A stretch of DNA of 64,000 nt from Semisulcospira habei (taxonomy: Eukaryota > Mollusca > Gastropoda > Semisulcospiridae): NCBI GenBank assembly GCA_036245525.1, contig BTPG01000003.1, positions 160,511,088-160,575,087 on the forward strand. Direction: 5' to 3'. The notes under the pieces are model-generated. The model worked only from the letters and a program-made list of their open reading frames with translations. It had not been told where the DNA came from and ran no database searches. Of this stretch, positions 54,001-62,504 are shown piece after piece. The translations under genes were made by a program, and so were the position numbers. Position 1 is the stretch's first letter; each line of letters opens with the position of its first letter.

Positions 54001-55935
54001 GCATGCTGTCAAAACTAGTTACAAAAAAATTAAAATTAAGGGGGGTGGGGGTTCCAAACACCCCAAGATGGGACTCTGTTAAATAGTATTTTACAGATTT
54101 TGCGAACTATGTCTCATGTAATGTATGACATGCTGTGGCCAGCTTTCTTATTGTATTCAGTTAAATACAGCAGCCAAAAACTCTCATGGAAATTAAGCCA
54201 ATTAACCTCTGTCTAGCAATGCACTGCAATAATCATCAGTAATTACACCTCTCAAGTCACATAATATAATCAATATATATTAGTATACTGTATCCAGATT
54301 TAGCTCTGTATGTGCATGGTCCACATGTTCTAACCCATTGAACACCAAGGCCACATTTCCCAAATTTTCTGAAATTTCCCAATGCCCATGTACCAGTTGC
54401 AGGAGCCAGGGTCAACTTAATTTAAGGGTAGTGCCAGATTAACTTGGTGCATGATGGCACCAATCTGGCACTACCCTTGAATTATCACAGTTGCTGGAAT
54501 GTGTCTGGACTAAATGGGTTAAGTAACTTTTAACACTGAATCTTTTTCTTGTTGGCAAACAATTTAGCTCTGCCTCAAGACAGTCATATGCCTACCCTGA
54601 AATAACCCCAAGAGGAACTGCTGTAGTTGACCAACTAGTCAGAAAACTAAACTGATTTTCATGAGCCCCTGCTCCAGCGGGGCCTGTGTAGATCTCTGCT
54701 TTTTGCATGACATGGATGGTGTGACTGAGTAGCTTAATCCATTACATCCTGAGGATGATTGTTTTAAAAAAATTGATTATTGTCCTTTGATGGCTATAAT
54801 TTATATTACATTATTAGGAGATATAGATCAAGCATTTTAGTTCATGGGTGGTGCCAGAATAGCTTGGGGTCTCAGTCGCCAAGCTTTTCTTGCACCACCC
54901 TTTAAAGTTGAACTATCACAGTCAAATTTATTTCAATCAGTATGTGCATTAGGATGGAATGGGTTAATCAAGAGGAAGCATGCAAGTGATAGTTTTCTTT
55001 CCAGTGATGTTAAACTGTACTCCAAATATTGCACGGCTTTTCTAGCTGTATCACTCTCAAAGTTAAAGGATAGGGATAGCCCTCAAAGTGTAATGCCCTG
55101 CCTAGCACTTGTCTTGACCGATATAGTGTAAATCTATCACTTTAGATTTTCGTCATGGTGTATCCGTGAGGTCAAGTGCTCAGGCAATGCATTCAACTCT
55201 GTTCTCAACTTTAACCTTTAAGTGTTTAAATGCTTCTTCATCGAACAGCATGTCAGTAACTTTTACGTACACTAACGTTTCAAAGTACCGGGGTGTGCTG
55301 TCGGGCGAGAGGGGGGGGGGGGGGGGGGGTTTATTGTCAAAATAATGTAAATTAAATTACGAGGGTGCGCGAGTACAACACCGAAATTTTTCAAAACCGT
55401 ATAGTCAGTGTAACTATTTGAGCAGTGATGGGTCGGGTCAAAAATGAACGTTACGGTACAACAGATGCCACACTATTATAGCTTTGTGTAATTGTGTAAT
55501 GAACTAGGCGCATGCAATTACTTATACGCGGGTGTAGCAGCTGCAAACCCTGGGGGCGGGGGAATCTGCAGGAGACGACCATCAACATTAGCAACACTTG
55601 TTTTCGGGTCGGAATGTGTTGTGTGGCACATTGCTGCGCAAACACCCTATTATATTGCAGCGCATGACGCAGCAACAGGCCTCACATCGATAAACAAGTT
55701 GGTAATGTTACAGTACACTTTTGCGACGCACAACGTGCACACACCGATACGCCATACTGCATAACCTTTACCCCCTCGTCAAACGTGCGGCACAGTCAGT
55801 GGTTGCTGAAACATAACCTGCTCTTGATAAATTCCCACGACAATGAGTGCAAAACTACTTGTACTTACAGTCAAATGCAAAGTTTGCATAGTCACTCTCG
55901 TCCATAGCAATCAGGACGTTTCTTTCTTCAGCCAT
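38848..55935 (-). CDS. Universal stress protein (UspA family), four-exon gene
   Basis: Joining 55869-55935, 49479-49559, 40073-40179 and 38848-39060 on the minus strand gives 155 codons plus stop. Phases agree (1,1,0) and all introns are GT-AG. Residues 6-11 (VLIAMD) begin the first beta strand with the conserved Asp. Residues 34-41 (HVILLHVP) form the second strand. Residues 116-130 fit the ATP-binding signature G-2X-G-9X-G-S exactly, so it is predicted to be the nucleotide-binding type. Length is standard for a single-domain USP. These proteins are cytosolic dimers linked to stress responses; the specific role in invertebrates is poorly defined. Introns total ~16.6 kb and hold LINE-B and many MITEs. 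The N-terminal [12 protein letters not shown] shows no signal peptide. Confidence 0.95.
39794..39836. repeat. Family D half element ending in a shared TTAA
   Basis: CAGGATTCATGACAAAAAGT, then GACAGCCAAAGGGTTAA. The left arm is missing. The TTAA is also the left end of the following family-B element. Confidence 0.85.
39833..40056. mobile_element. TTAA hairpin MITE, family B (copy 7)
   Basis: TTAACCCATATCATACTGAG and AAAGATAATGGTTAA. Highly similar to 15736-15958, including GCTTCAAATTTGTACACTG and the hairpin GGCACCTAGAGGCGCC. Confidence 0.92.
40073..40179 (-). CDS. Universal stress protein, exon 3
   Basis: Coding-strand acceptor TTTGATTTCAG precedes 40179; donor GTTTGT follows 40073 (weaker than consensus). 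It encodes [20 protein letters not shown] and [15 protein letters not shown], which joins [10 protein letters not shown] of exon 4 in phase 0, as expected for the family. Confidence 0.9.
40242..40302. repeat. Family J hairpin remnant
   Basis: CTTGCAGCCACTGGTGTTGT faces ATCTGTGGCTGCATGCACCT. Confidence 0.6.
40351..40530. mobile_element. TTAA MITE, family A, hairpin mostly deleted (copy 13)
   Basis: TTAACCCATTTAACCCTAAC on the left, TAGATAGGTTAA on the right. After GACCATGATATTGGTGGCGT only part of each arm survives. Confidence 0.8.
40955..41170. mobile_element. TTAA hairpin MITE, family A (copy 14), reverse orientation
   Basis: TTAATTATCCCATTTAGCCC on the left, GGGTTAAATGGGTTAA on the right. 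Hairpin centre ACACCTGATGGCACC. Confidence 0.88.
41171..41690. other. Intronic stretch, no gene seen
   Basis: Lies in universal stress protein intron 2, just 3' of LINE-B. Only a short CA-rich segment near 41570-41670 was noted. Confidence 0.5.
41712..45656 (-). mobile_element. LINE-B, full-length, in universal stress protein intron, sense
   Basis: AATAGGGCTTCT is repeated exactly at 41700-41711 and 45657-45668, delimiting 3945 bp. The layout on the minus strand is a ~675-bp 5' leader, one ORF, and a 42-bp 3' tail that is G/A-rich rather than poly(A). Both the perfect duplication and the intact ORF indicate a recent insertion. It is co-oriented with the host gene. Confidence 0.95.
41754..44981 (-). 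CDS. LINE-B ORF: endonuclease, reverse transcriptase and C-terminal zinc finger, 1075 aa
   Basis: The frame is uninterrupted. The N-terminal ~250 residues show an apurinic-type endonuclease: [38 protein letters not shown] and TDHRLV. RT motifs follow: [56 protein letters not shown] and the catalytic [10 protein letters not shown] near residue 770. The thumb/C-terminal part has GSIITSD-like and RWAGHVSRM sequence. The last 30 residues hold C-X2-C-X12-H-X3-C (C1048, C1051, H1064, C1068), a nucleic-acid-binding finger in SRIGLRSH context. No RNase H was seen. Enzyme function is presumed intact because no catalytic motif is broken. The clade is not assigned. Confidence 0.95.
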   Translation of the reverse strand: MTTTTGLNVACWNVRTMLDKADSGRPERRSALIAHELRRLNIDIAALSEVRLPDEGSLQELGAGYTLYWSGRPASERRLSGVGFMVKTSIATKLENLPTGHSDRIMSMRLPLRHQQHVTLLSVYSPTLLAEPAEKDKFYTDLRSLLQSTPADDKVIILGDFNARVGQDSEAWKGVLGKHGVGNCNDNGRLLLEFCAEQQLVITNTTFQQKDSRKTTWMHPRSKHWHLIDYVLVRQRDRSDVLLTRVMPSAECHTDHRLVRCKLRLHFKPKPKKWGPPKKKLDVASLQLDDVKAAFQTDLQRRLKDTADPVDSSPETLWEQLKTAIAKSSAEVLGFARKKNKDWFDENDVEIQEHLAKKRAAHQAHLAQPSCPVKKSAFRLVCSSLQRKLRDLQNEWWTRLAQRTQLCADNGDYRGFYEALKAVYGPRHLVQSPLRSANGQALLTDNTSILNRWSEYFQSLFSAERTVQEAVILQIPHLPVKVELDEPPTAEETLTAIHQLKSGKAAGIDGIPPEIWKHGGTALHNKLHDLFLCCWEEGTLPKDLRDAVVITLYKNKGEKSDCSNYRGITLLSIAGKILARLLLNRLVPAIAEDQLPEGQCGFRANRSTTDMVFVLRQLQEKCREQNKGLYVTFVDLTKAFDTVSRQGMWQILERLGCPPKFLNMIVQLHEDQQGQVRLNNDLSEPFPILNGVKQGCVLAPTLFTIFFSMMLKQATVDLDDDDAVYIRYRLDGSLFNLRRLQAHTKTLDQLIRELLFADDAALVAHTERALQRITSCFADAAQLFGLEVSLKKTEVLHQPAPKTVYRPPHITIGESELKSVHQFTYLGCIITSDAKLDKELDSRLAKANSAFGRLFKRVWHNQQLKTGTKISVYRAVVLTTLLYGSESWALYRSQLRLLERFHQRCLRTILGIHWSDYVTNVEVLEQAETVSIEALLLRTQLRWAGHVSRMEDHRLPKITLFGELATGHRDRGAPKKRYKDCLKKSLSACQIDHHQWSSLAADRDTWRSTIYKAAVSFEDSRRASLKDKRLRRKNRDAAAQNPGQTFPCSHCGRTCLSRIGLRSHEQACRRRGQLL
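45501..45960. repeat. Exact ~227-bp tandem duplication across the LINE-B 5' junction
   Basis: 45501-45727 recurs at 45734-45960 (spacing 233) with no difference seen by eye. Each copy holds the outermost ~156 bp of LINE-B, one target duplication (45657-45668 and 45890-45901) and ~60 bp of host flank. A six-base spacer TTAGTT separates them, itself a repeat of the adjoining ATTAGTTAAC. Confidence 0.95.
45955..46036. mobile_element. TTAA hairpin MITE, family E (copy 4)
   Basis: TTAACACATTCAAGACATGC and GCATGTTTCAAATGAGTTAA, with TTCATTCGG/ATCTGGATG inside. Its right TTAA is the left end of the next element. Confidence 0.88.
46033..46288. mobile_element. TTAA hairpin MITE, family B (copy 8), sharing a TTAA with family E
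   Basis: TTAACCCATTACATCCTGGG and GGAGGAAAAGGGTTAA. The right arm of the hairpin is diverged (GGCAACACCCTATAACTATC). Confidence 0.88.
46428..46509. repeat. Family D hairpin (copy 13), diverged
   Basis: GAGTCGGTAGTGGTTATTGT, GATCCTACAGAAATCATC and a right end CACACAATAGGTTAA. Confidence 0.75.
46671..46735. repeat. Family J hairpin
   Basis: CCCCCTTGTACACACAGCAA faces GTGGCTTCATGTACAAGGGG around GGTACTAAAAACAGCAAC. Confidence 0.75.
46988..47078. mobile_element. TTAA hairpin MITE, family D (copy 14)
   Basis: TTAACCTTTTGCGTGTCGGT and CGACACACAAAGGGTTAA. One arm has lost part of the GATGATTCC centre. Confidence 0.9.
47383..47468. mobile_element. Family D hairpin (copy 15)
   Basis: TTCCTTTGGCTGTCGGCAGT, GATGATTCCGTCAGGAATC, and AGACAGCCATAGCGTAAA. 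Terminal TTAA lost. Confidence 0.85.
47475..48020. other. Intronic stretch, no gene seen
   Basis: A/T-rich sequence in universal stress protein intron 2 with scattered ATAC/CATA runs. No exon or element recognised. Confidence 0.5.
48030..48150. mobile_element. Hairpin element, family E (copy 5), diverged
   Basis: CACTCATTCAAGGCACCCTG on the left and CGGGCACTTTGAATGAGTTAA on the right. The interior is longer than in other copies and only weakly paired. Confidence 0.65.
48593..48770. mobile_element. Family A hairpin (copy 15), right end truncated
   Basis: TTAAATCATTCAGCCAGACG on the left and an intact hairpin centred on GGCACAGACAGGCGCC. The right flank stops at ATCATGGTCGATG and runs into a family-C-like remnant (48838-48925). 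Confidence 0.88.
48838..48925. repeat. Family C remnant
   Basis: GGGGGCTCACGAGGATCTAT, ACCTCTTGCAGTTGGGCGG and TTTTCTCGGCACTGAACGA form the right half of a family-C element. Confidence 0.65.
49479..49559 (-). CDS. Universal stress protein, exon 2
   Basis: Coding-strand acceptor TGTCTGTTGCAG precedes 49559 and a consensus donor GTAAGT follows 49479. It encodes [20 protein letters not shown] and HTVIQS, phase 1-1. The [13 protein letters not shown] segment is the family's second beta strand. Confidence 0.95.
49671..49972. mobile_element. Diverged family B hairpin (copy 9) with (ATT)n insert
   Basis: TTAACACACTGACTGTGCCC on the left. Arms TTCAAAGGTGGTGCCAAAAC and TTGGCACCACCTTTGCACTA. A short ATT trinucleotide run precedes the hairpin. 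Confidence 0.75.
50000..51100. other. Intronic stretch with a poly-C run, no gene seen
   Basis: Poly-C at about 50321-50342, otherwise unremarkable intron 1 sequence of the universal stress protein gene. Confidence 0.55.
51115..51330. mobile_element. Hairpin MITE, family B (copy 10)
   Basis: CTAACACATTTCTGCCCCAG on the left, CGGGGCTGAATTAGTTGG on the right. Hairpin TTCAAGGGTGGTGCCAGAAT with complement; the arm centre is diverged. Confidence 0.83.
52157..52233. repeat. Family C hairpin (copy 11)
   Basis: GCACGAGGCATAGATTGTCA faces AAAATCTATGTCTCTTGCTG with a diverged loop. Confidence 0.75.
52274..52438. mobile_element. Family C element lacking its hairpin
   Basis: CTAACCCTTTCATTGCCAAG on the left and GGCAGGGAAGGGGTCAAG on the right are the outer ends of complete family-C elements, but the CATAGAT...CTCATGAG core is gone. 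Confidence 0.65.
52855..53064. mobile_element. Hairpin MITE, family B (copy 11)
   Basis: CACATTCGACCCGAGGAAG on the left, TGGGGCTAAATGAGTTAA on the right. Hairpin centre GGCGCCTATGGGCGCC. Confidence 0.85.
53755..53815. repeat. Family A remnant with internal deletion
   Basis: TTAACCCATTCAAGCCTGAC runs directly into GGTAATTCAAGGGTTGATCC; both hairpin arms are nearly gone. Confidence 0.65.
53966..53996. repeat. Poly-G run
   Basis: Long G homopolymer with few interruptions in universal stress protein intron 1. Confidence 0.9.
54330..54522. mobile_element. Family A hairpin (copy 16), diverged
   Basis: CTAACCCATTGAACACCAAG on the left, GACTAAATGGGTTAA on the right. Shortened right arm AATCTGGCACTACCCTTG. 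Confidence 0.8.
54640..54710. repeat. Family C remnant
   Basis: GATTTTCATGAGCCCCTGCT, CCAGCGGGGCCTGTGTAGAT. Strongly eroded. Confidence 0.55.
54734..54967. mobile_element. TTAA hairpin MITE, family B (copy 12)
   Basis: TTAATCCATTACATCCTGAG and TTAGGATGGAATGGGTTAA, intact at both ends. The hairpin is imperfect on the right. Confidence 0.87.
55307..55330. repeat. Poly-G run
   Basis: G homopolymer about 540 bp from the universal stress protein start exon. Confidence 0.9.
55869..55935 (-). CDS. Universal stress protein, exon 1 with start codon
   Basis: ATG at 55935-55933 on the coding strand in the context AATCATGG. It encodes [20 protein letters not shown] plus FD and ends in phase 1 before a consensus GTAAGTAC donor. 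The ATG is chosen because the family's first beta strand (NVLIAMD) begins a few residues later. Confidence 0.95.
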
Positions 55936-56134
55936 GATTTGTTAGTTTGTGTGTACACGACTATTGTCTCCGCAGGTTGCGTTTCGGCCGGCCTCCCGAT
56001 TGTCTGAGCCTTGCAATGAGCCCGAGTATAAGAAGAGCATGTGACATGGGCGGCCGGTGTCGTGATAATTTTGTTCCCCACGTAGGTAAAGATGTGTCTA
56101 CCGCTTCCACTACTTTCAACTGTGTGTGGATCAG

Positions 56135-56267
<133 letters not shown>

Positions 56268-56474
56268 CTGAGAGTGGTGTTTTTTTTAATATATGATGCT
56301 GACAGAATTCGGCTATTCTCACAGTGTTATTGTTGTCAACACTGTTGATTAAGTTTGTTTTTATATTCTGATCACTCAGCATACCATCTCTTTTTTGGGT
56401 CCATTCACCACAACACCGCACTTCTATAGTACAGTAGTTTTTTCTCTCAATGATCACGGTCCATCTTCCATCTG

Positions 56475-56640
56475 GCCATCCATCTATCCAGGCGTCCATC
56501 CATCCATCCAATTTGTTACCACTCAACCTCCCATTCATCAGTCCATTTATGCATGGATCTATGCATCCATCTCGGCATCCACAAATACATGCATCCATAC
56601 ACCCATGCATGCATCCATTCAGCCATTTTTATCCAGCCAT
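56475..56640. repeat. (CCAT)n-derived tetranucleotide repeat
   Basis: Irregular CATC/CCAT units (GTCCATCCATCCATCCA and later CATGCATGCATCCAT). Confidence 0.85.
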
Positions 56641-56819
56641 TCTCCAGCAGGCCATTCCTTCAGGTGACCTTTAGGAACCATAGGGACCTGGTATGCCCTG
56701 TTGCCCCAGACTGGTGCCAAAGTACCTAAGGCCTGCGGCCATACCAAAACCTTTTCTTTTCCTGTGCCATATTTACCCCCTTGAATGAACTCCATCCTTA
56801 ATAATAAGGTATACATGTA

Positions 56820-59190
56820 CTTGGGCCATCATCAGTACCCTCACCAAGGCCACCTTCATTTCTCAAGGTAATGCAGTTACTTTGCCCAAACTGCTGGTTT
56901 AGGTATATAATGGACTAGTAGGAACACTCCTCAGTATACAGTAAAGTCCTTCTTTGGACACGGTATCCCTCATTCCCCCCAACCCACCAGACTCCTGGGG
57001 ATCTCTTCCAATTGTTATATTTCTCAGGTAGGTGGACATATTGTTTTCTTAAAAAATCTTAAACCCTTAAATGCAGATTATATTTTTTAAATCTTTGCTA
57101 ATTCAGCACCAACGTGAAGACTTCAGCCATCCAAGACACATGGATTCAAAGTAGTGTACGTCTGTCTTGCAGCTGGATCGTGTTCTTATCTAGGCAGTTA
57201 AGGGCGAACACATCACTGAAACCAACTGGATCACTGAGTCAGGCTGAGTTGGTATACCTCACCCTGTATAGGGTGTAAACATACGCAGGGCTTATGTACA
57301 CACAGCTTTTATACACTACCCATTCAAGCCGATGTGCATTTTGTACACATGCCAAGAGGAAACGTGTTTAAATGTACAGAGTTTTAAGTATCGTGACTGA
57401 TCTCGCGCGTGATCTAAGACGATTTCCATCAAGCAGACTGTCACCAGGTGCCCGTTGTTGTGACAAAATGCTTGCCATCGAAGAAAACGCTAGTGCTCTA
57501 TAAAATCCCTATCCGTAAAACCCCACGCTTCGTCTCCAATCACCAGTCCGTGCCAGGGGACTTACATTTAATTGAAGTAGAACCTTGCTTTTTTTCGAGT
57601 GCTCACGATTTAGAATGTGTGCCTGAACTCAGCCGGTATGGCTTCCCGTCGTCTGCACAATGCTCGGTGATCACTTTTTGATGTCACTACTGAGAGACCT
57701 CTGAAAACTATTGTTTCATTCGACTTTAGTTATATGTGACCTTGTAATAAGCGAAAATAGACTGTGTACATTTTCTTATAGAAACAACCAAGAAAAACAT
57801 TTATTTTATTTGCATGATTTGTTATGCAAAACAATCAGTGAATAATATGTTAATTTAGTTTAGTCACAAACACCAAGCAACAAGTACAAAATTAGTAAAA
57901 ATGACAATTATTGATATGGTCTTACTCTTGCAAATATTTAATACTCAGCAACAAATTTACTTATTTTCCAGCACCATTCAATTTGGTTTCTACCTGTAAT
58001 CAGTGAATTTTGAATTTTGATAAAAATTCATAGACATGCATTTGATGTAACATCATAAGGTGTATGCATGATGTTGCACAAAGCTGAATGCTCAGTTTTA
58101 GTCACAACGACATGGTGATGTGAAGGAAGTGCTCAAAAGAGCATCTACTCAATGAGTTGTTTCTCCTTTGCTCCTGTTAACTTAATGAAACTCACTTTGC
58201 TTCAACAGTTACACCACATAAAATGTTACACAATGTATGAAGCCGCATACACCTATTTCAAACATGTCTAAAAATAAATTATTAAGGGTTGTTTCCATAT
58301 GACAACAGCAATAAAGCACTGGCAAAGGTGACACAAATCAAGTACATGAACATGAAGAATGCATGTTTCCCTATGCACAACACAACAGTGGCATGATTGT
58401 GATGCAACAAATAATAGTGGTGTGACAAATTTGTATTTCTCTATGGAGCGATACAATGGCAACTCCACCTTGAAGGTAGCATGGCTTTCAGTATGTGGAC
58501 ATAACTCGCAACAAATCTAAACAGCTTACATAAGGGTGTAATGCTACCTGTCTTGTCACTATATGGACACACATAAATAGATTTTCTGCCTTAGTTACAT
58601 TTTTGCCATGTCGCCTAGTGCTGCTGTCATGTAGCTTTATGGGAACAGATCCCTGGGGATGGTGCATTTGATGAAGAAGTATAAACATGTTCTTCCAATA
58701 GAACAAACAGCTATAGTTTCAAAGTATCAAATCTGCTCATAGTGAGAGAAAAAATATTTAATCTGTGACACTAAACTCAACTGAACAAACAGCATGACAG
58801 TTCCACTGAATTATTGGCTTATTTTACATTACTACACAGTGGTGGCTGTGGACAGGCCAAAATCCTCTCAACTGCTTACAGATTGTCTTTTCTGTTGTTT
58901 TGAATAGTTGATTTCCTGAAGTAAGTTGAACTTCTTTGCATGCATGGGTTTAGCACTGTAAAAGCAGTCTGAATTGAACTTGAAAATGTCCCAAGCTCTG
59001 TCCAATCTGTTTTTGAATGTTTGACAAGAAGGTACAGTTACTTCTTCTGCTTGCAAGTAAGAGTGGGGACACACAGACACACACACTGCACACACAGACA
59101 CAGTTGCACACACATAGAAAGAATGTAAGAAACAATTTCATGGATCATAAAAGACAACATTCTCAAAGTTATAATGTCTTCAAGGCCTGA
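56820..59190. other. Intergenic stretch, no gene seen
   Basis: No exon, transposon protein or long hairpin recognised. A family-C-like flank may lie near 57060-57200 (AACCCTTAAATGC and GCAGTTAAGGG). Confidence 0.45.
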
Positions 59191-59194
59191 GAAG

Positions 59195-59800
59195 GAATAC
59201 AATACAATACAATACAATACAACTTTATTGTCTGTTCGAGTCAAGGCACGACAGAAATTTGCCTTTCGGCTCATCATGAAACAACAATATAAGACATTAA
59301 CAAATGCTACAAGAACATATCATGAAAAATATCATTGCAGCAATCTATCACAAGCAATCTGTCACAAGATGGTGGGTAATGTTAAGTAGATCATACTTAT
59401 CGTGGCGTCATAAACGAGAGTTCAAAATCGAGACAGCAGTTGGAATAAAAGACTTCTTAACTTAAAAACATTCTTTTTGGCAAGTGGCATGTTGAAACGT
59501 CTGCCTGATTGTAGCATTTGAAACTGATCAGATAGTGGGTGACGAGGATCATTGACAATGCTAGCAGCTATCCTTCGGACAGCTCTATGGTACAGATCAT
59601 GTACTGGGTACTGTCCTAGGCCAAAGATCTTCTCAGCTGTTCTGACGATACATGACAGTCTGCCCCTGTTTTTCATACTGAGGTTGCCATACCAAGCAGT
59701 GATGTTAAAAGTCAGTAGATGCAAGTTACACAATTTCAGTCTCCAGCAACCCAGCCTTGCCATATTTTGCTCACGTTTCATTTTAAAGCTTGCTGCCCAG
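59195..59800 (-). mobile_element. LINE-C, 5'-truncated 3' fragment
   Basis: The minus-strand reading contains the C-terminal segment at 59422-59781 and ends at 59195-59222 in a (TTGTA)n tail. The tail-adjacent sequence (TTATTGTCTGTTCGAGTCAA on the + strand) also occurs at 38155-38215, and a related TTTATTGTCC end at 59823. No clear target duplication was found. Confidence 0.7.
59422..59781 (-). pseudogene. LINE-C reverse-transcriptase C-terminal fragment
   Basis: The ~119-codon frame includes ITAWYGNLSMKNRGRLSCIV, RTAEKIFGLGQYPVHDLY, RRIAASIVNDPRHPLSDQF, LQSGRRFNMP and KNVFKLRSLLFQLLSRF. This pattern (aromatic WYGN, HPL, LxSGRR, F-KxSFxP-like end) is the C-terminus seen after the RT domain in many animal LINE ORFs. 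No RT catalytic motif is present. Confidence 0.75.
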
Positions 59801-59804
59801 GTGA

Positions 59805-59860
59805 ACTGAATTGAACTGAATAGACTTTATTGTCCATTAAACGACAAGCATAAAATGGAA
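59805..59860 (-). repeat. Second retroelement 3' end with (AATTG)n-like tail
   Basis: GAACTGAATTGAACTGAATA followed by GACTTTATTGTCCATTAAA resembles the LINE-C terminus. It abuts the 5' end of the truncated LINE-C. Confidence 0.55.
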
Positions 59861-59961
59861 AATTTTCTTTAGCTCACAGAAACATTAAACACACAAGCAA
59901 GACATAATGACTTAAAGTAAGATAATACTAAAACATATTGTGAATTTGGCAACTGCAATCA

Positions 59962-60002
59962 TACACACACACACACACCCGCATGCACACACACACACAC
60001 AC
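59962..60002. repeat. (CA)n microsatellite
   Basis: Two short CA blocks separated by CCCGCATG. Confidence 0.9.
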
Positions 60003-60350
60003 ATCACTCTCATATACTCGTGAAAGATTGATAGCACATGTGCCGCAGCACTCAAACAAGCAGTTTTTTTTTCAATAGTAGCAGACTTCAGGATATGCTG
60101 TAATATATGGCAACTGGTTCAACTTGGCATCTGGCAGTGAAATGAAGTGTGATTGAGCCCTTTTTTTTGTTGTTGTTGTTGTTGTGCTTGTCAGAGATTA
60201 CATTTATTAGAGGAGCAGACCTTTAAATATAGAACTAAAATAATATTATCAGAGACAAGCTCCCTAAATACCTGACGACTAAAAAAAAAAAAAAAAACGT
60301 TTAGCACTAACAACCTGACTGGACTGAGATTTAAAATGTGCAGAGATTGA

Positions 60351-60381
<31 letters not shown>

Positions 60382-60397
60382 CACACACACACACACT

Positions 60398-60428
<31 letters not shown>

Positions 60429-60436
60429 ACACACAA
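60351..60436. repeat. (CA)n microsatellite with TCACAC interruptions
   Basis: About 85 bp of CA repeat. Frames across it are artefacts. Confidence 0.95.
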
Positions 60437-60439
60437 CAC

Positions 60440-61630
60440 GCATGCACACTGTCCATTATGAAACAAGCGTTTTATTCACATGTGACACCGAGCGATTCAG
60501 TGCTGAGGAGTCGTGCAGACGACAGGAAAGCCGGCCATAGCCCTTTTGACATCCTTGCCGCACTGCCCATTGAGAACCGATGAGTCAGCGATCACTTTCC
60601 CCCTCAGCCAAGTCAGTTTTCGTGAAAGAAACTAAGTGGGAACAGCCTCCACAGGTGGAAACGTCTAAGTTTCGACTGCGTTTTCTTCCCCTTTAGAGTA
60701 CTGCTAGAGATAGATAAGTGGACAGGTGATGGACACCCCTCCCCCAATCTATAGATTTATTTGATCCTCTCCGTATTTAGACAAACCCACTCGACCAATT
60801 ACCACCAATACCTTAATCGCCTATCCATTTTAGTTCCACTCCAGAAATCATTCAAGCTACGTTTTTTGATCAGCTACCAACCTGCGATTATTAAGCCAGA
60901 TCCCCCACCTAACCTAAATTATTAATGCTGTCATTGACTACTATCAGCCGTTTTCGGGAAATGACTACTTGCGCCATTGTGGGAATTCCCGTTAGGCATA
61001 ATTTCCACAACACCCAACCCAAAAGTAAGTGACGTCAATGTTGCCAATAACAACACCACGTGTCAACTCGTGACCCTAGTCTCGTGATCAAGTATTGCGT
61101 CGTTGAGACATTTCAAGGATTTCTGTTGCTGTGAGAAGATGTGTTATTTGTGGTAGCCATTGGAAATATTACAAATTCCGGACTTCGATATTCAGTGCAG
61201 TGATACATCTTGTAGAATATTACTATTGTGCGTTATGTTGAAACAACAAAAAGGTTAGTGAGCCGAGACTAAAGAAAACTTACTGTTAAATTGCCGAGTG
61301 TTGAGTACAACCGGGTTCAGTATTGCGTTTTACTTTAAACACGGCTGTGAGTGAAAAACCGCGGTTTTAGTTTATTGGTTGTACCGTACGCAAAAGCATG
61401 CGGGTCTCTATGTAATAGGACATTTATTCTCGTCAGGTTGTTTAATTTATCTAGGCAGTGTCACGTTTACAGACCTATGTCGATTTCTATCGAATTTAGG
61501 TGTGCAGTCACACACGGGGACCGCTAACGGCGCAGTAAGCATGTGTTGAGGGGCAAAACAGAAGATTGAGCCTACTAAAACAGAGTCATTTGCTATTACT
61601 TCCGTCTCGTAAACAACTAAGAAATGAGAG
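60440..61630. other. No gene assigned
   Basis: Mixed-composition sequence. A possible splice donor AAAAGGTTAGTGAG near 61248 follows a short ATG frame, but nothing corroborates an exon. Confidence 0.4.
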
Positions 61631-61631
61631 T

Positions 61632-62370
61632 AGAACACAGAGTTAAATGACTCTTAACATAAAGTCTTAAATATTCTGTTTACCACCTTGCCGTTAACGC
61701 CGTCAGCGCGGACTGCAGACAGTGTCATTCAGTTGAGTACAGCGAGGACAGAGACAGAACACAGAGTTAAATGACTCTTAACATAAAGTCTTCAAAATTC
61801 TGTTTACCACCTTGCCGTTAACGCCGTCAGCGCGGACTGCAGACAGTGTCATTCAGTTGAGGACAGAGACAGAACACAGAGTTAAATGACTCTTAACATA
61901 AAGTCTTCAATATTCTAATGACACCCTTGCCGCTAACGCTGTCAGCGCGGTTTTAAAATAGATTTTACGTAGCAAACATCGCTGGTGGTAAATAGCGCGG
62001 CGTGGGCTCAGCGGCCTGTAGCTCTGTAGCAAGCAAAAACATAGACAGAACACAGAGTTAAATGTCTCTTAATACAAAGTATTTAATCTTCTAATGACAC
62101 CCTTGCCGCTAACGCCGTCAGCGCGGTTTTAAAATAGATTTTACGTAGCAAACATCGCTGGCGCGCGGCGTGCAGAGTTTCATTTGAGTACAGCGTGCAG
62201 ACAAATACGTCACTAGCTGCAATGCGGAAGTTGCCGATCTACTTATATTTAGCGGCCTGTAGCTCTGTAGCAAGCAAAAACATAGACAGAACACAGAGTT
62301 AAATGACTCTTAATACAAAGTATTTAATCTTCTAATGACACCCTTGCCGCTAACGCCGTCAGCGCGGTTT
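61632..62370. repeat. Irregular tandem repeat, five units
   Basis: AGAACACAGAGTTAAATGAC (or GTC) starts at 61632, 61756, 61871, 62047 and 62288, so the spacing grows 124, 115, 176, 241. Each unit contains CCTTGCCGTTAACGCCGTCA or close variants and GCGCGG. The last two also share GATTTTACGTAGCAAACATC or AGCGGCCTGTAGCTCTGTAG. Confidence 0.9.
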
Positions 62371-62504
62371 TTAACGTAAACACTGACATAGGGACTTAGT
62401 AACGTGACTAAGTACACAGTCGCCGCGTCTATATCGTGTCATACAACTGAAATGCGGTGAAGTTTTCTGCGGACTGGAGTCTACATGCTGAATAAAGATT
62501 TTGT

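Noticed and set aside
56619..56816. 65-codon minus-strand ORF that looks non-repetitive
   Set aside because: No motif, splice or family match could be supported. It starts beside a CCAT repeat.
61225..61260. Possible tiny first coding exon (ATG TTG AAA CAA, then GTTAGTGAG donor)
   Set aside because: Too short to support, with no downstream exon in the window that matches its phase.
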